Positions 14,924 through 22,900 of a stretch of DNA of 27,652 bases are shown in pieces. The notes beneath the pieces are model-generated. The model did not search any database. It saw only the letters and a list, made by a program, of their open reading frames with translations, and was not told the DNA's origin. The first letter of the stretch is position 1. Each line of letters starts with the position of its first letter. The position numbers were made by a program, and so were the translations under genes. The DNA is from B1 sp044370475 (GTDB lineage: Bacteria; Bacteroidota; Bacteroidia; UKL13-3), in NCBI GenBank assembly GCA_044370475.1, contig JBILVK010000033.1, positions 1-27,652 on the forward strand, written 5' to 3'.

Positions 14924-16182
14924 TCGTTGATCAAAAGCTTCATATAGAAGAGCGGATTGCGCAATTTAGCGCGCATATCTAGGTCTTCGAACATACAGCT
15001 AATTGTTTCTCTTAGCGTCTTATTTTTATTTGCCTTATTCACCACAAAGTTGAATAGCCAAGGATATTTGCAGAGTTTTTGCATGGTATGGCTTAGCTTT
15101 AACTCATCCCACTGTCTGGTATAGAAAGCATCATCATAAGCTTTGTTAAATTGGGCATCAAATCTGTTTTGGTTCAGACAGTTTGAAATATGTGTTGCTG
15201 CCAACATGCCGCTGTAGAGTGCGTTGCCAATACCTTCGCCAGTAAAGGGATCTATAAGGCTGCCTGCGTCGCCAGTAAGTACAAAATTATTGCCACTGAT
15301 GGTTCTTTTTTTGGAGCCTAATGGCAATCCCCAGCCTTCAATTTTGCCTTCTAATTTTGCGTTGGCAAAGCGGTCTTTAATGGTTGGATTGTTTTTAATG
15401 GCACGCAACATGTCTTCGCGCAAGTTTATTTTTTTCTTGCTGGCAGTATCGCTTAACATACCTGCGCCCACGTTGGCCATGCCATTTGCCATTGGAAAAA
15501 TCCAGAAATAGCCTGGCAACATTTCTTCTAAGAAGTGAAGTTCTATATAATTTTCTGGGTGCAAATCTGTAACACCTTGGTAATAGGCCCTTATGCCGGC
15601 GCAATAGTGCATATTGTCTTTTTGAATGCCTGCCAATTTTCTGCCAATGATAGATCTGTCGCCCTCTGCGCCCACTACCATCTTTGTTTTTTCAAAAACT
15701 AAGCTTTGTTTTTTACCGTCTATTTCTTGCTCACATATTAGGTCTATGCCATCTGCATGTTGTACCACTTCTTTTAAGCAAGTGCTTTGTAGTATAGTTG
15801 CATAATTTGGATCAAGCATTTGGAAAAGCGAATAGTCAAAATCCATGCGTCGGCTAATAAAACCTGGGGCGCGCATGTCTTCTGTTTTGTTTTGCTTAAA
15901 GGGAATATCGAGTGCTTTTCCGTTTGGTGCCACAAATTTTACACCCCAACTCGGCAAGAATTGCTCAGGCTTTTGAGCAAAACCATCTAGAATTTTTTCA
16001 TCGAGTTGCTTCAATACATAAACCACCTTGCCACTTAAAGCATCGCCACAAACCTTATCTCGCGGAAAGACTTCCTTGTCAATAATGGTGTGTGGAATTT
16101 TTAATTTACTTAAAAAAAGTGAGGTAGCACAACCTGCTGGTCCCGCGCCCACAATAACAATTGCCGATTTTGAGTCACTCAT
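14920..16182 (-). CDS. geranylgeranyl reductase-family FAD oxidoreductase
   Basis: A 420-residue flavoprotein of the PHBH fold. It has the Rossmann FAD motif GAGPAG at 12-17 following IVIV, CGD (45-47) after RDKV, which is characteristic of geranylgeranyl reductases, and GDAGSLIDPFTGEGI at 304-318 for the FAD ribityl and pyrophosphate. It would reduce isoprenoid double bonds or act as a related monooxygenase; in Bacteroidota the substrate is not settled. A terminator for the upstream gene ends only two bases before its ATG, leaving almost no room for a promoter between them. A near copy of the dispersed word (GGTTCAGACA) is at 15171. Confidence 0.85.
   Translation of the reverse strand: MSDSKSAIVIVGAGPAGCATSLFLSKLKIPHTIIDKEVFPRDKVCGDALSGKVVYVLKQLDEKILDGFAQKPEQFLPSWGVKFVAPNGKALDIPFKQNKTEDMRAPGFISRRMDFDYSLFQMLDPNYATILQSTCLKEVVQHADGIDLICEQEIDGKKQSLVFEKTKMVVGAEGDRSIIGRKLAGIQKDNMHYCAGIRAYYQGVTDLHPENYIELHFLEEMLPGYFWIFPMANGMANVGAGMLSDTASKKKINLREDMLRAIKNNPTIKDRFANAKLEGKIEGWGLPLGSKKRTISGNNFVLTGDAGSLIDPFTGEGIGNALYSGMLAATHISNCLNQNRFDAQFNKAYDDAFYTRQWDELKLSHTMQKLCKYPWLFNFVVNKANKNKTLRETISCMFEDLDMRAKLRNPLFYMKLLIND
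15171..15180 (+). repeat. dispersed word, near copy GGTTCAGACA
   Basis: Nine of ten bases of the word, preceded by TT as in other copies, inside the flavoprotein gene and read as CLNQ. Confidence 0.4.
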
Positions 16183-16184
16183 AT

Positions 16185-16214
16185 AAAAAAAACCTCCATG
16201 GTTAATGGAGGTTT
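16185..16214 (-). terminator. rho-independent terminator abutting the flavoprotein start
   Basis: Minus strand: a 10-bp perfect stem (16214-16205 with 16199-16190), loop TAACC, then a run of eight T (16192-16185). It lies 34 bases after the outer-membrane protein gene and two bases before the flavoprotein ATG at 16182. Confidence 0.85.
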
Positions 16215-16248
16215 CGAAAATAAGGTTTTGCTGTTTAAAATTTCTTAA

Positions 16249-16827
16249 TTAATCCATTCGATAGAAGAGTCCTGCATTGGCAAATCCATGAAAGCCAAAT
16301 CCAAGTTCACCATAAACGCCATATTTACTGCCATATCTTGCACCTAAGAAAGTTATTTGATAAGCGCCTGTGATGTCGTTCGTCTTTCTTTCTGTAGTTT
16401 TATTATGTGCCGTGGCATAACTAATACCAAAATCTAGGCCCGTGTATAAAGACAGTTTTGGCTTATCAATGTATTTGTATTGGGTTGAAGCCATTAAAGT
16501 ATAGAAGACAAAATTGCTAAATTCGTTTACTCCAGTGTTGTTGTTGGTCATCACCTCCACATTGGTATAGCTAAAATCTGCACCCAAAAGGAAGTGTTTT
16601 CCCTCATGCGATTTAACGCCCAAACGAATGGGACCCGCAGTAGAAAAGGAATAGCTTGGATTTTCACCGCCATTTTTGGCAACCTCAAAAAGTGGGTTGG
16701 TTTTGGTTCTGATAGATAATTCTTGCGCAGAAGCCATACCAATTCCAAGGTGGTATTCAATATTGTTTTGGGCTTTGGCTGAACCAATAGATAGAGCCAA
16801 TGAAATAATTAGGTAAATCTTTTTCAT
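16249..16827 (-). CDS. outer-membrane beta-barrel protein
   Basis: A 192-residue secreted protein. The signal peptide (1-19, ending SAKA) is followed by alternating hydrophobic/polar strands with glycine and aromatics: IEYHLGIGMA, IRLGVKSHEG, FLLGADFSYTNV, SLYTGLDFGISYA, and a final FANAGLFYRMD. A strand ending near the C-terminus with aromatic residues fits a small eight-strand barrel of the kind annotated as 'outer membrane beta-barrel protein'. Function is unknown. It is a single gene with its own terminator downstream. Confidence 0.75.
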   Translation of the reverse strand: MKKIYLIISLALSIGSAKAQNNIEYHLGIGMASAQELSIRTKTNPLFEVAKNGGENPSYSFSTAGPIRLGVKSHEGKHFLLGADFSYTNVEVMTNNNTGVNEFSNFVFYTLMASTQYKYIDKPKLSLYTGLDFGISYATAHNKTTERKTNDITGAYQITFLGARYGSKYGVYGELGFGFHGFANAGLFYRMD

Positions 16828-16979
16828 CTTAAAAACAGAATTTTATAAGTTCAATTTAGTGCTGCCTTACCTGGCAAAAGGGTTAAGTTGCGACACGAAT
16901 GTAAAAGTTTTTTCACTATTTTTCTCTGACAATCTGTCAATGGCTTAATTTTTGGTATTTTCGTTTGCACAATTTTACT

Positions 16980-17477
16980 ATGGGAACATTTTCACAACTA
17001 CCATCCCACGCCCGCGTTTGGGTATATGGATCAGATAAGAAGTTTACTGCCAACGAGAGTTTGGCTATTCAGGAGAAGCTAAATGCTTTTACGGCTGCTT
17101 GGAGCTCCCACGATATGCCTATGAAGGCAGATGCCGCTGTATTGTACAACCAAGTAGTTTTAATTGCCTTAGATGAGCAAGTGAACTCCATTAGTGGTTG
17201 TGGAATAGATAAATCGGTTCAGCTTATGAAAGATTTAGGTTTGGCCTTTCAAACTAATTTCTTTGATCGTTTGTTGATCTTTGCGTTGGAAGGACAAGAA
17301 TTGAAAATGTACACCAAGGCAAGTTTGCAGGAAGCCTTAAATTCGGGCAGTTTAAATGAAGATACTTTGGTTCTAAATACACTCGTTAAGTCTTTGGGTG
17401 AATTTGAGCAGGACGGATTTGTTCGTTTATCTACGTTTTGGATGGCTCCACAGCTTAAATTTTCGGTTCGAGCCTAA
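16980..17477 (+). CDS. conserved small protein upstream of ftsH (often mislabelled ABC transporter ATPase)
   Basis: A 165-residue soluble protein beginning MGTFSQLPSHARVWVYGSDK. From memory, Bacteroidota carry a family with this LPxHARVWxY start and a later AVDE...SGCxIDxSV block (here ALDEQVNSISGCGIDKSV, about 66-83), commonly labelled 'ABC transporter ATPase'. No Walker A, Walker B or signature motif is present, so that label looks wrong. It has no signal peptide or membrane segment. ATG 16980 is preferred over TTG 16965. It lies 69 bp before ftsH in the same direction, and the gene pair may be an operon. Its function is unknown. Confidence 0.8.
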   Translation: MGTFSQLPSHARVWVYGSDKKFTANESLAIQEKLNAFTAAWSSHDMPMKADAAVLYNQVVLIALDEQVNSISGCGIDKSVQLMKDLGLAFQTNFFDRLLIFALEGQELKMYTKASLQEALNSGSLNEDTLVLNTLVKSLGEFEQDGFVRLSTFWMAPQLKFSVRA

Positions 17478-17513
17478 TTCTAGTTATTAATTAAAAAGAT
17501 TTTTTCAAATTAG

Positions 17514-17531
17514 CAGCTTTAAATAAAGCTG
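17514..17531 (+). promoter_or_regulatory. hairpin in the ftsH leader
   Basis: CAGCTTT (17514-17520) pairs perfectly with AAAGCTG (17525-17531) around AAAT, 16 bases before the ftsH ATG. It has no T run, so it is not a terminator. It may be a leader structure or an operator; significance is uncertain. Confidence 0.35.
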
Positions 17532-17546
17532 ATTAAATAAGTACAC

Positions 17547-19673
17547 ATGTCAGAAAACAATAAAACGCCTGGGGGTCAGAACGACCCATTTAATAAGAAA
17601 CCTAAAATGCCTCCTATGATGCCTAAGTTCAATTTTTATTGGATTTACGGTGTGATAGCTGTTGTTTTTCTTGCACTTCAATTTGCGCCACATGATGTTT
17701 CTCTAAAGACGTCTAAGACCAAGTTTTTTACAGAGATGTTGCCTAGTCACGATATTGAAAAAATTGTGATTATAAACAAAGAGCGCGTTGAGATTTACAT
17801 TAAAAAAGAGTCGCTTAAGAATGAAAAATACAGTGATTTAAAAAACCGTAGCGGCATCTTTGCAGCCTCTGAAACGGGTCCACATTACTTTTTTGAGATT
17901 AGTGATGTAGGAAGTTTTGAAACAGATTTAACCAAGCGCCAAGAGGGTTTTCCTGCAAATGAGCGCTTAATAGCGGAGACTGCTACGCAGCACAATTATA
18001 TTGGTGATATCATTAGTTGGTTATTGCCATTTGCTTTGTTAATAGGATTATGGATGTTTGTAATGCGCAGAATGGGCGGCGGTGGCGCTGGTGGTGGCGG
18101 ACAAATATTTAATATTGGTAAGAGCCGTGCGCAGCTGTTTGATAAGGACCAGCATGTAAACATTACTTTTAAAGATGTGGCCGGATTAGATGAGGCCAAA
18201 GTTGAGGTAATGGAGATTGTAGATTTTCTAAAGAACCCTAAAAAGTATACTACTTTAGGAGGTAAAATTCCAAAAGGTGCTTTGTTGGTTGGCCCTCCAG
18301 GAACGGGTAAGACCTTGTTGGCAAAGGCCGTGGCAGGAGAAGCTGGTGTTCCGTTCTTCTCTTTATCGGGTTCAGATTTTGTGGAGATGTTTGTGGGTGT
18401 TGGTGCTAGTAGGGTAAGAGATTTGTTTAAGCAAGCCAAGGAGAAAGCTCCTTGTATTATATTTATTGATGAGATTGATGCTGTAGGTAGAGCGCGAGGC
18501 AAAAATTTGGTTCAGGGCGGAAATGATGAGAGAGAAAATACCTTGAACCAATTGCTTACCGAAATGGATGGATTTGCTACCGATTTAGGTGTTATTATTT
18601 TGGCGGCAACCAATAGGCCTGATATTTTGGATACTGCTTTGTTGCGCCCAGGTAGGTTCGATAGGCAAATATCTATTGATAGACCCGATTTAAATGGCAG
18701 AGAAGAGATCTTTAAAGTGCATTTAAAGCCAATTAAAACGGCCGAAGGTGTTGATCCTATGAAATTATCTATACAAACTGCTGGTTTTGCTGGAGCAGAT
18801 ATTGCTAATGTGTGTAATGAGGCTGCTTTAATTGCAGCACGTAACAACAAGACTGCGGTAGATATGCAAGATTTTCAAGATGCCATTGATAGAATCATTG
18901 GTGGGTTGGAAAAGAAAAATAAGATTATCTCTCAAGAAGAGAAATTGATTATTGCTTACCATGAGAGCGGACATGCCATTTCTGGTTGGTTTTTGGAAGG
19001 GGTAGATCCTTTGGTAAAGGTGAGTATAGTACCACGCGGTGTTGCGGCTTTAGGGTATGCGCAATACTTGCCTAAAGATCAATATTTATATACTACACAA
19101 CAATTGGAAAATATGATGTGTATGACCTTGGGCGGAAGAGTAGCAGAAGACATTATTTTTGGTAGAATAAGCACGGGTGCACAAAACGATTTGGAGCGTA
19201 TTACAAAAATGGCTTATGGCATGGTTACCATTTATGGAATGAATGCTACCATTGGCAATGTGAGTTTTAATGATAGTAACCAGGAGTATGGGTTTACCAA
19301 ACCTTATAGCGATAAAACTGCCGAAATGATAGACCATGAGGTAAGGTTGATTATTGATGGTTGTTACCAAAAGACGAAGGAATTATTGATTGAGAAGCGT
19401 GATAAGTTAGAAGAGCTTGCTAAGATTTTGTTGGAGAAGGAAATCTTATTCCAGCATGATTTGGTTGAGATACTTGGTGCTCGTCCGCACGATAAGGTAG
19501 AGGAAACTGTTCAGGAAGCGGTAATTGTAAACGAAGCAGATATTGCTGTAACCACAGAAGTTAAAGCAGAAGATGCAGGCATTGTTGAGCCAATGGTGAT
19601 AGCACCCAGCAATGAAGTGCCACCCGCCAACGAACCTTATATGAAGGATCCAGAAGCGCCTGTTCAACCTTAA
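17547..19673 (+). CDS. ftsH: ATP-dependent zinc metalloprotease FtsH
   Basis: A 708-residue membrane AAA+ protease that degrades misfolded membrane proteins and regulatory substrates. A proline-rich N-terminus precedes TM1 (about 31-47), a periplasmic domain (50-150), TM2 (about 154-173) and a glycine-rich hinge (177-185). The AAA domain carries Walker A GPPGTGKT (249-256), Walker B IIFIDEID (304-311) and the second region of homology with RPGRFDR (367-373). The protease site is HESGH (472-476). The C-terminal tail (about 640-708) is acidic and proline-rich, as in many Bacteroidota FtsH. Length is slightly above the E. coli enzyme because of both tails. A strong terminator follows. Confidence 0.98.
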   Translation: MSENNKTPGGQNDPFNKKPKMPPMMPKFNFYWIYGVIAVVFLALQFAPHDVSLKTSKTKFFTEMLPSHDIEKIVIINKERVEIYIKKESLKNEKYSDLKNRSGIFAASETGPHYFFEISDVGSFETDLTKRQEGFPANERLIAETATQHNYIGDIISWLLPFALLIGLWMFVMRRMGGGGAGGGGQIFNIGKSRAQLFDKDQHVNITFKDVAGLDEAKVEVMEIVDFLKNPKKYTTLGGKIPKGALLVGPPGTGKTLLAKAVAGEAGVPFFSLSGSDFVEMFVGVGASRVRDLFKQAKEKAPCIIFIDEIDAVGRARGKNLVQGGNDERENTLNQLLTEMDGFATDLGVIILAATNRPDILDTALLRPGRFDRQISIDRPDLNGREEIFKVHLKPIKTAEGVDPMKLSIQTAGFAGADIANVCNEAALIAARNNKTAVDMQDFQDAIDRIIGGLEKKNKIISQEEKLIIAYHESGHAISGWFLEGVDPLVKVSIVPRGVAALGYAQYLPKDQYLYTTQQLENMMCMTLGGRVAEDIIFGRISTGAQNDLERITKMAYGMVTIYGMNATIGNVSFNDSNQEYGFTKPYSDKTAEMIDHEVRLIIDGCYQKTKELLIEKRDKLEELAKILLEKEILFQHDLVEILGARPHDKVEETVQEAVIVNEADIAVTTEVKAEDAGIVEPMVIAPSNEVPPANEPYMKDPEAPVQP

Positions 19674-19700
19674 TAGGTAGTTTAACTAAGGATGAATTTT

Positions 19701-19735
19701 AAAAGCCCGTTCAATTATTTGAACGGGCTTTTTTT
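19701..19735 (+). terminator. rho-independent terminator after ftsH
   Basis: A perfect 14-bp stem (19701-19714 with 19719-19732), 4-base loop TTAT, GC-rich core GCCCGTTC and a run of seven T ending at 19735. It starts 27 bases after the TAA stop. Its AAAA/TTTT base makes it possibly two-way. Confidence 0.95.
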
Positions 19736-19746
19736 GTGTTGTGTAG

Positions 19747-19779
19747 GTTTTGTGAGAGTGGAACAAGTTTTGTGAGAGT
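19747..19779 (+). repeat. short GT-rich direct repeats before acs
   Basis: GTTTTGTGAGAGT occurs at 19747-19759 and 19767-19779, exactly 20 bp apart. Degenerate versions (TTTTGTGTGTGAGT near 19790, TTTTGTGAGTT near 19815) follow. The purine/pyrimidine-skewed stretch lies between the ftsH terminator and the acs start. Confidence 0.6.
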
Positions 19780-19826
19780 TGAGAGAAGATTTTGTGTGTG
19801 AGTTAGGGGAATTTTTTTGTGAGTTG

Positions 19827-19856
19827 TTTGGATTTTTTTTGCGAAAATTATCCTTG
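19827..19856 (+). promoter_or_regulatory. candidate acs promoter
   Basis: TTTG at 19827-19830, an 18-bp spacer, then TATCCTTG at 19849-19856 (one mismatch to TAnnTTTG). It would give a leader of about 40 bases before the ATG at 19904. Confidence 0.4.
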
Positions 19857-19903
19857 TTATTCTCATGCTTTGAGACTAGATTGAACAACCAAAGTAATAC
19901 ACC

Positions 19904-21808
19904 ATGATAAAGCAAATGAATACCTTTAGTGAATACGAAACTGAATACCAAAAAAGTATTGCTGCACCCGAATTGTTTTGGGAGGAAATAGCCGAATCTT
20001 TTACATGGAAAAGTAAGTGGAATAAAACACTTGAATGGAATTTTGTTGAACCCAAAGTGGAGTGGTTTGTTGGCGGTAAATTAAACATCACAGAGAATTG
20101 TTTAGATAGGCATATTGCCACACGTGGCGATCAAACAGCTATCATTTGGGAGCCCAACAATCCAAAGGATTTGGTGCGCAAAGTGAGCTATTCTGAGTTG
20201 CATGTGATGGTAATGAAGTTTGCCAATGTATTGCAGAAATTGGGAGTACAAAAGGGTGATCGTGTTTGCATTTATATGCCTATGGTTCCGGAGGCTGCAG
20301 TGGCTATGTTGGCATGTGCGCGTGTAGGTGCAGTGCACTCAGTTGTATTTGCAGGATTTTCTTCGCAATCCTTAGCTGATAGAATAAATGATGCGGCATG
20401 TAAGGTATTGCTTACAGCGGATGGCATGATGCGTGGCGAAAAGAAGTTTGATTTAAAGCAAATTGCTGATGAGGCCATGGCAAATGCTCCAACAATTGAG
20501 TCATGTGTGGTTTACAACCACAAGAATTTTGATGTGCCTTTAAAGGCAGGCAGGGATTATGATTGGAGTGCTTTAATGGCAGATGCAGAATCGGTTCAGA
20601 CCGCTGTAGAAATGGACAGTGAAGACCCTTTGTTTATTTTGTATACCTCTGGCTCTACCGGCAAGCCCAAAGGGGTGCTGCACACAACTGCAGGTTATAT
20701 GGTTTATACTGCTTATACATTTAAAAATGTATTTCAATACCAAGATAGGGATGTATTTTGTTGCACAGCCGATATAGGTTGGGTTACTGGGCACAGTTAT
20801 ATTGTATACGGACCTTTGTTAAATGGTGCTACCACATTGATGTTTGAAGGCATTCCATCATGGCCAGATGCAGGAAGATTTTGGGAGGTGATAGATAAGC
20901 ATCAGGTGAATATATTTTATACGGCACCAACTGCCATTCGTTCGTTGGAGGTATTTGGAGAGGAGCCGTTTATTGGTAAAGATTTGAGTTCATTAAAAGT
21001 GTTGGGTTCTGTGGGAGAGCCCATCAATGAAGAGGCTTGGCATTGGTACCACAAGAATGTAGGGAAAGGAAATTGTCCGATAGTAGATACTTGGTGGCAA
21101 ACAGAAACAGGGGGAATTATGATTTCGCCATTGGCTAATATTACACCTTTGCGACCAGCCTTTGCAACCTTACCATTGCCTGGGGTTCAACTGAGTATTG
21201 TGAATGAAAAAGGGGAGGAAGTTATTGGAAATGGGGTAGAGGGAAATTTATGTATTAAGTTTCCTTGGCCTGGAATGGCGCGCAGTTTATATGGCGATCA
21301 TGAGCGTTTTAGAACATCCTATTTTTCTACTTATCCCAATTTGTATTTTACGGGTGATGGGTGTAAGCGTGACTTGGATGGGTATATCAGGATAACAGGT
21401 AGGGTTGATGATGTAATTAATGTATCTGGTCACCGCATAGGTACAGGAGAAGTAGAAGATGCCATTGATGAGCATGGTTATATTATTGAGAGTGCGGTGG
21501 TGGGTTATCCGCATGATATAAAGGGACAAGGAATTTGGGCATTTGTAGTTTGTGATAGGGAGCACCATTCGTATGAAGAGTTGTGTGCAGAAGCGAAGGC
21601 GCATGTAAGTAAGGTAATAGGTCCATTTGCGCGCCCAGATAGAATACAAGTGGTGAAGGCATTGCCAAAGACAAGGTCTGGAAAGATCATGCGTAGAATC
21701 TTACGTAAGATTGCCGAGGGTGATACGTCGAATTTAGGTGATACCAGTACGCTAATTGACCCGAGTGTAGTGGATACCATTAAGGCAGGAGCTGAGCTTA
21801 TTAGATAA
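19904..21808 (+). CDS. acs: acetyl-CoA synthetase (AMP-forming)
   Basis: A 634-residue adenylate-forming enzyme making acetyl-CoA from acetate, ATP and CoA through acetyl-AMP. It shows the P-loop YTSGSTGKPKG (247-257), the acetate-pocket TWWQTETGG (396-404) with the tryptophan typical of acetyl rather than longer acyl specificity, TGD (483-485), the hinge near RITGRVDD (496-503) and the catalytic, acetylation-controlled K594 in RSGKIMRR. Full length for the family (about 650). ATG 19904 is taken; ATG 19916 is a close alternative. It is a single gene, convergent with the YeiH-type gene. A copy of the dispersed word is at 20593, read as VQT. Confidence 0.97.
   Translation: MIKQMNTFSEYETEYQKSIAAPELFWEEIAESFTWKSKWNKTLEWNFVEPKVEWFVGGKLNITENCLDRHIATRGDQTAIIWEPNNPKDLVRKVSYSELHVMVMKFANVLQKLGVQKGDRVCIYMPMVPEAAVAMLACARVGAVHSVVFAGFSSQSLADRINDAACKVLLTADGMMRGEKKFDLKQIADEAMANAPTIESCVVYNHKNFDVPLKAGRDYDWSALMADAESVQTAVEMDSEDPLFILYTSGSTGKPKGVLHTTAGYMVYTAYTFKNVFQYQDRDVFCCTADIGWVTGHSYIVYGPLLNGATTLMFEGIPSWPDAGRFWEVIDKHQVNIFYTAPTAIRSLEVFGEEPFIGKDLSSLKVLGSVGEPINEEAWHWYHKNVGKGNCPIVDTWWQTETGGIMISPLANITPLRPAFATLPLPGVQLSIVNEKGEEVIGNGVEGNLCIKFPWPGMARSLYGDHERFRTSYFSTYPNLYFTGDGCKRDLDGYIRITGRVDDVINVSGHRIGTGEVEDAIDEHGYIIESAVVGYPHDIKGQGIWAFVVCDREHHSYEELCAEAKAHVSKVIGPFARPDRIQVVKALPKTRSGKIMRRILRKIAEGDTSNLGDTSTLIDPSVVDTIKAGAELIR
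20593..20602 (+). repeat. dispersed word GGTTCAGACC, copy 7
   Basis: Context TCGGTTCAGACCGC inside acs, in a poorly conserved linker (ESVQTA) rather than a catalytic motif. Confidence 0.65.
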
Positions 21809-21815
21809 GAATGAT

Positions 21816-21898
21816 GCTTGCTTCTTTGCAAATTTGCATAACAAAAGTGAGTCCTTGTTTAGTATAAAAACATTAGGCTTGCTTCTACAAGAATTTGC
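21816..21898. repeat. imperfect direct repeat between acs and the exporter gene
   Basis: GCTTGCTTCT begins two 22-bp units at 21816-21837 and 21877-21898, identical at 17 of 22 positions, period 61. The first unit contains the perfect palindrome TGCAAATTTGCA (21827-21838). It sits in the 114-bp convergent spacer where no T-tailed terminator was found. Confidence 0.45.
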
Positions 21899-21922
21899 GC
21901 GGCTAATTAAGATGAGCTGAAC

Positions 21923-22900
21923 TTATAAAATAAACATTAAGCCTGCAACAATTATAATTTGCAAGGCAAAGAGGAGAAGTCCAAAAATGATTCCTTTTCT
22001 GCCCGATTGAAATAGTTTTTGAAAGCTCACTTTTAGTCCGATAGCTGCCATGGCTATTGTAAGCATTATTTTGCCACCTGTTTCCATGGCATCGAGGAAT
22101 GTTTTAGGGAATTGCACAAAAGAACTCAGGATGGTAATTCCAATAAAACTCCATAAGTACCAAGGAAGTTTAAAATGGTCTTTCCAATGTGCAACTTCAT
22201 TTTTGTTTACGAGGTAATTAAAGAAAATGAGTCCGGGCGATAACAATGCTACACGGGCTAATTTGATGGTGATGGCTGCATCGCCAATTTCTTTGCTCAT
22301 GCCATATCCAGCACCCGCAACATTGCCTACCGAATGGAGTGTTCCTCCAAGCAAAAGACCCATTTGTGTGATATCTAGATTAAGGTATTGAAAGCTAAAA
22401 GGAAGGGCAATCATGCCAATGCTGCCGAATAAATTGACTACCGCCATGGCTATGGCTACATCGTCTTCGTTCTTCTTAACGCTAGGTGCTAGTGCAGCAA
22501 TAGCAGAAGAGCCACAAATAGTGGTTCCAAATCCAACAAGCCAACCAGTGGCACCCGGACAATTGGCTTTTTGAGAGAGGTAATAAGTTAGAATTAACAT
22601 GGTAAAAACCATGATGCCAATTACAGCAAAACTTGAACCACCTAGGGCACTTATATGCGTGTAATTTATGCTAAATGCCAAAAACAAAATGGATAATTCT
22701 AATAATTTGCCACTAGTGAAACCGATACCCGATTGAAAATTTTGTGGGATTTTTATGAGGTTTCCTATTAATATGCCCAGCAGCAATGCCAATAGAATGC
22801 TATTGAGCCAAGAAGGAGTGAAGGATGTCAAAAAATAGCTGGGTATTCCAATGGCAAGTGCCAATAGAATACCCCTTATTTCTTTGTTTAAAAATACCAT
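21923..22900 (-). CDS. YeiH/UPF0324-family putative sulfate exporter
   Basis: A 325-residue inner-membrane protein with about ten helices. The sequence from GFGTTICGSSAIAALAP through GGTLHSVGNVAGAGYGMS is the conserved core of the YeiH family, with two glycine-rich half-helices probably forming the transport path. Members are annotated as putative sulfate exporters, on limited evidence. The start is ATG 22900, which shares its A with the TAA stop of the upstream rhodanese gene (TAATG), so the two are translationally coupled. The frame stays open to 22927 but the coupled start is preferred. The coupling to a sulfurtransferase supports a sulfur-compound role. Confidence 0.85.
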   Translation of the reverse strand: MVFLNKEIRGILLALAIGIPSYFLTSFTPSWLNSILLALLLGILIGNLIKIPQNFQSGIGFTSGKLLELSILFLAFSINYTHISALGGSSFAVIGIMVFTMLILTYYLSQKANCPGATGWLVGFGTTICGSSAIAALAPSVKKNEDDVAIAMAVVNLFGSIGMIALPFSFQYLNLDITQMGLLLGGTLHSVGNVAGAGYGMSKEIGDAAITIKLARVALLSPGLIFFNYLVNKNEVAHWKDHFKLPWYLWSFIGITILSSFVQFPKTFLDAMETGGKIMLTIAMAAIGLKVSFQKLFQSGRKGIIFGLLLFALQIIIVAGLMFIL

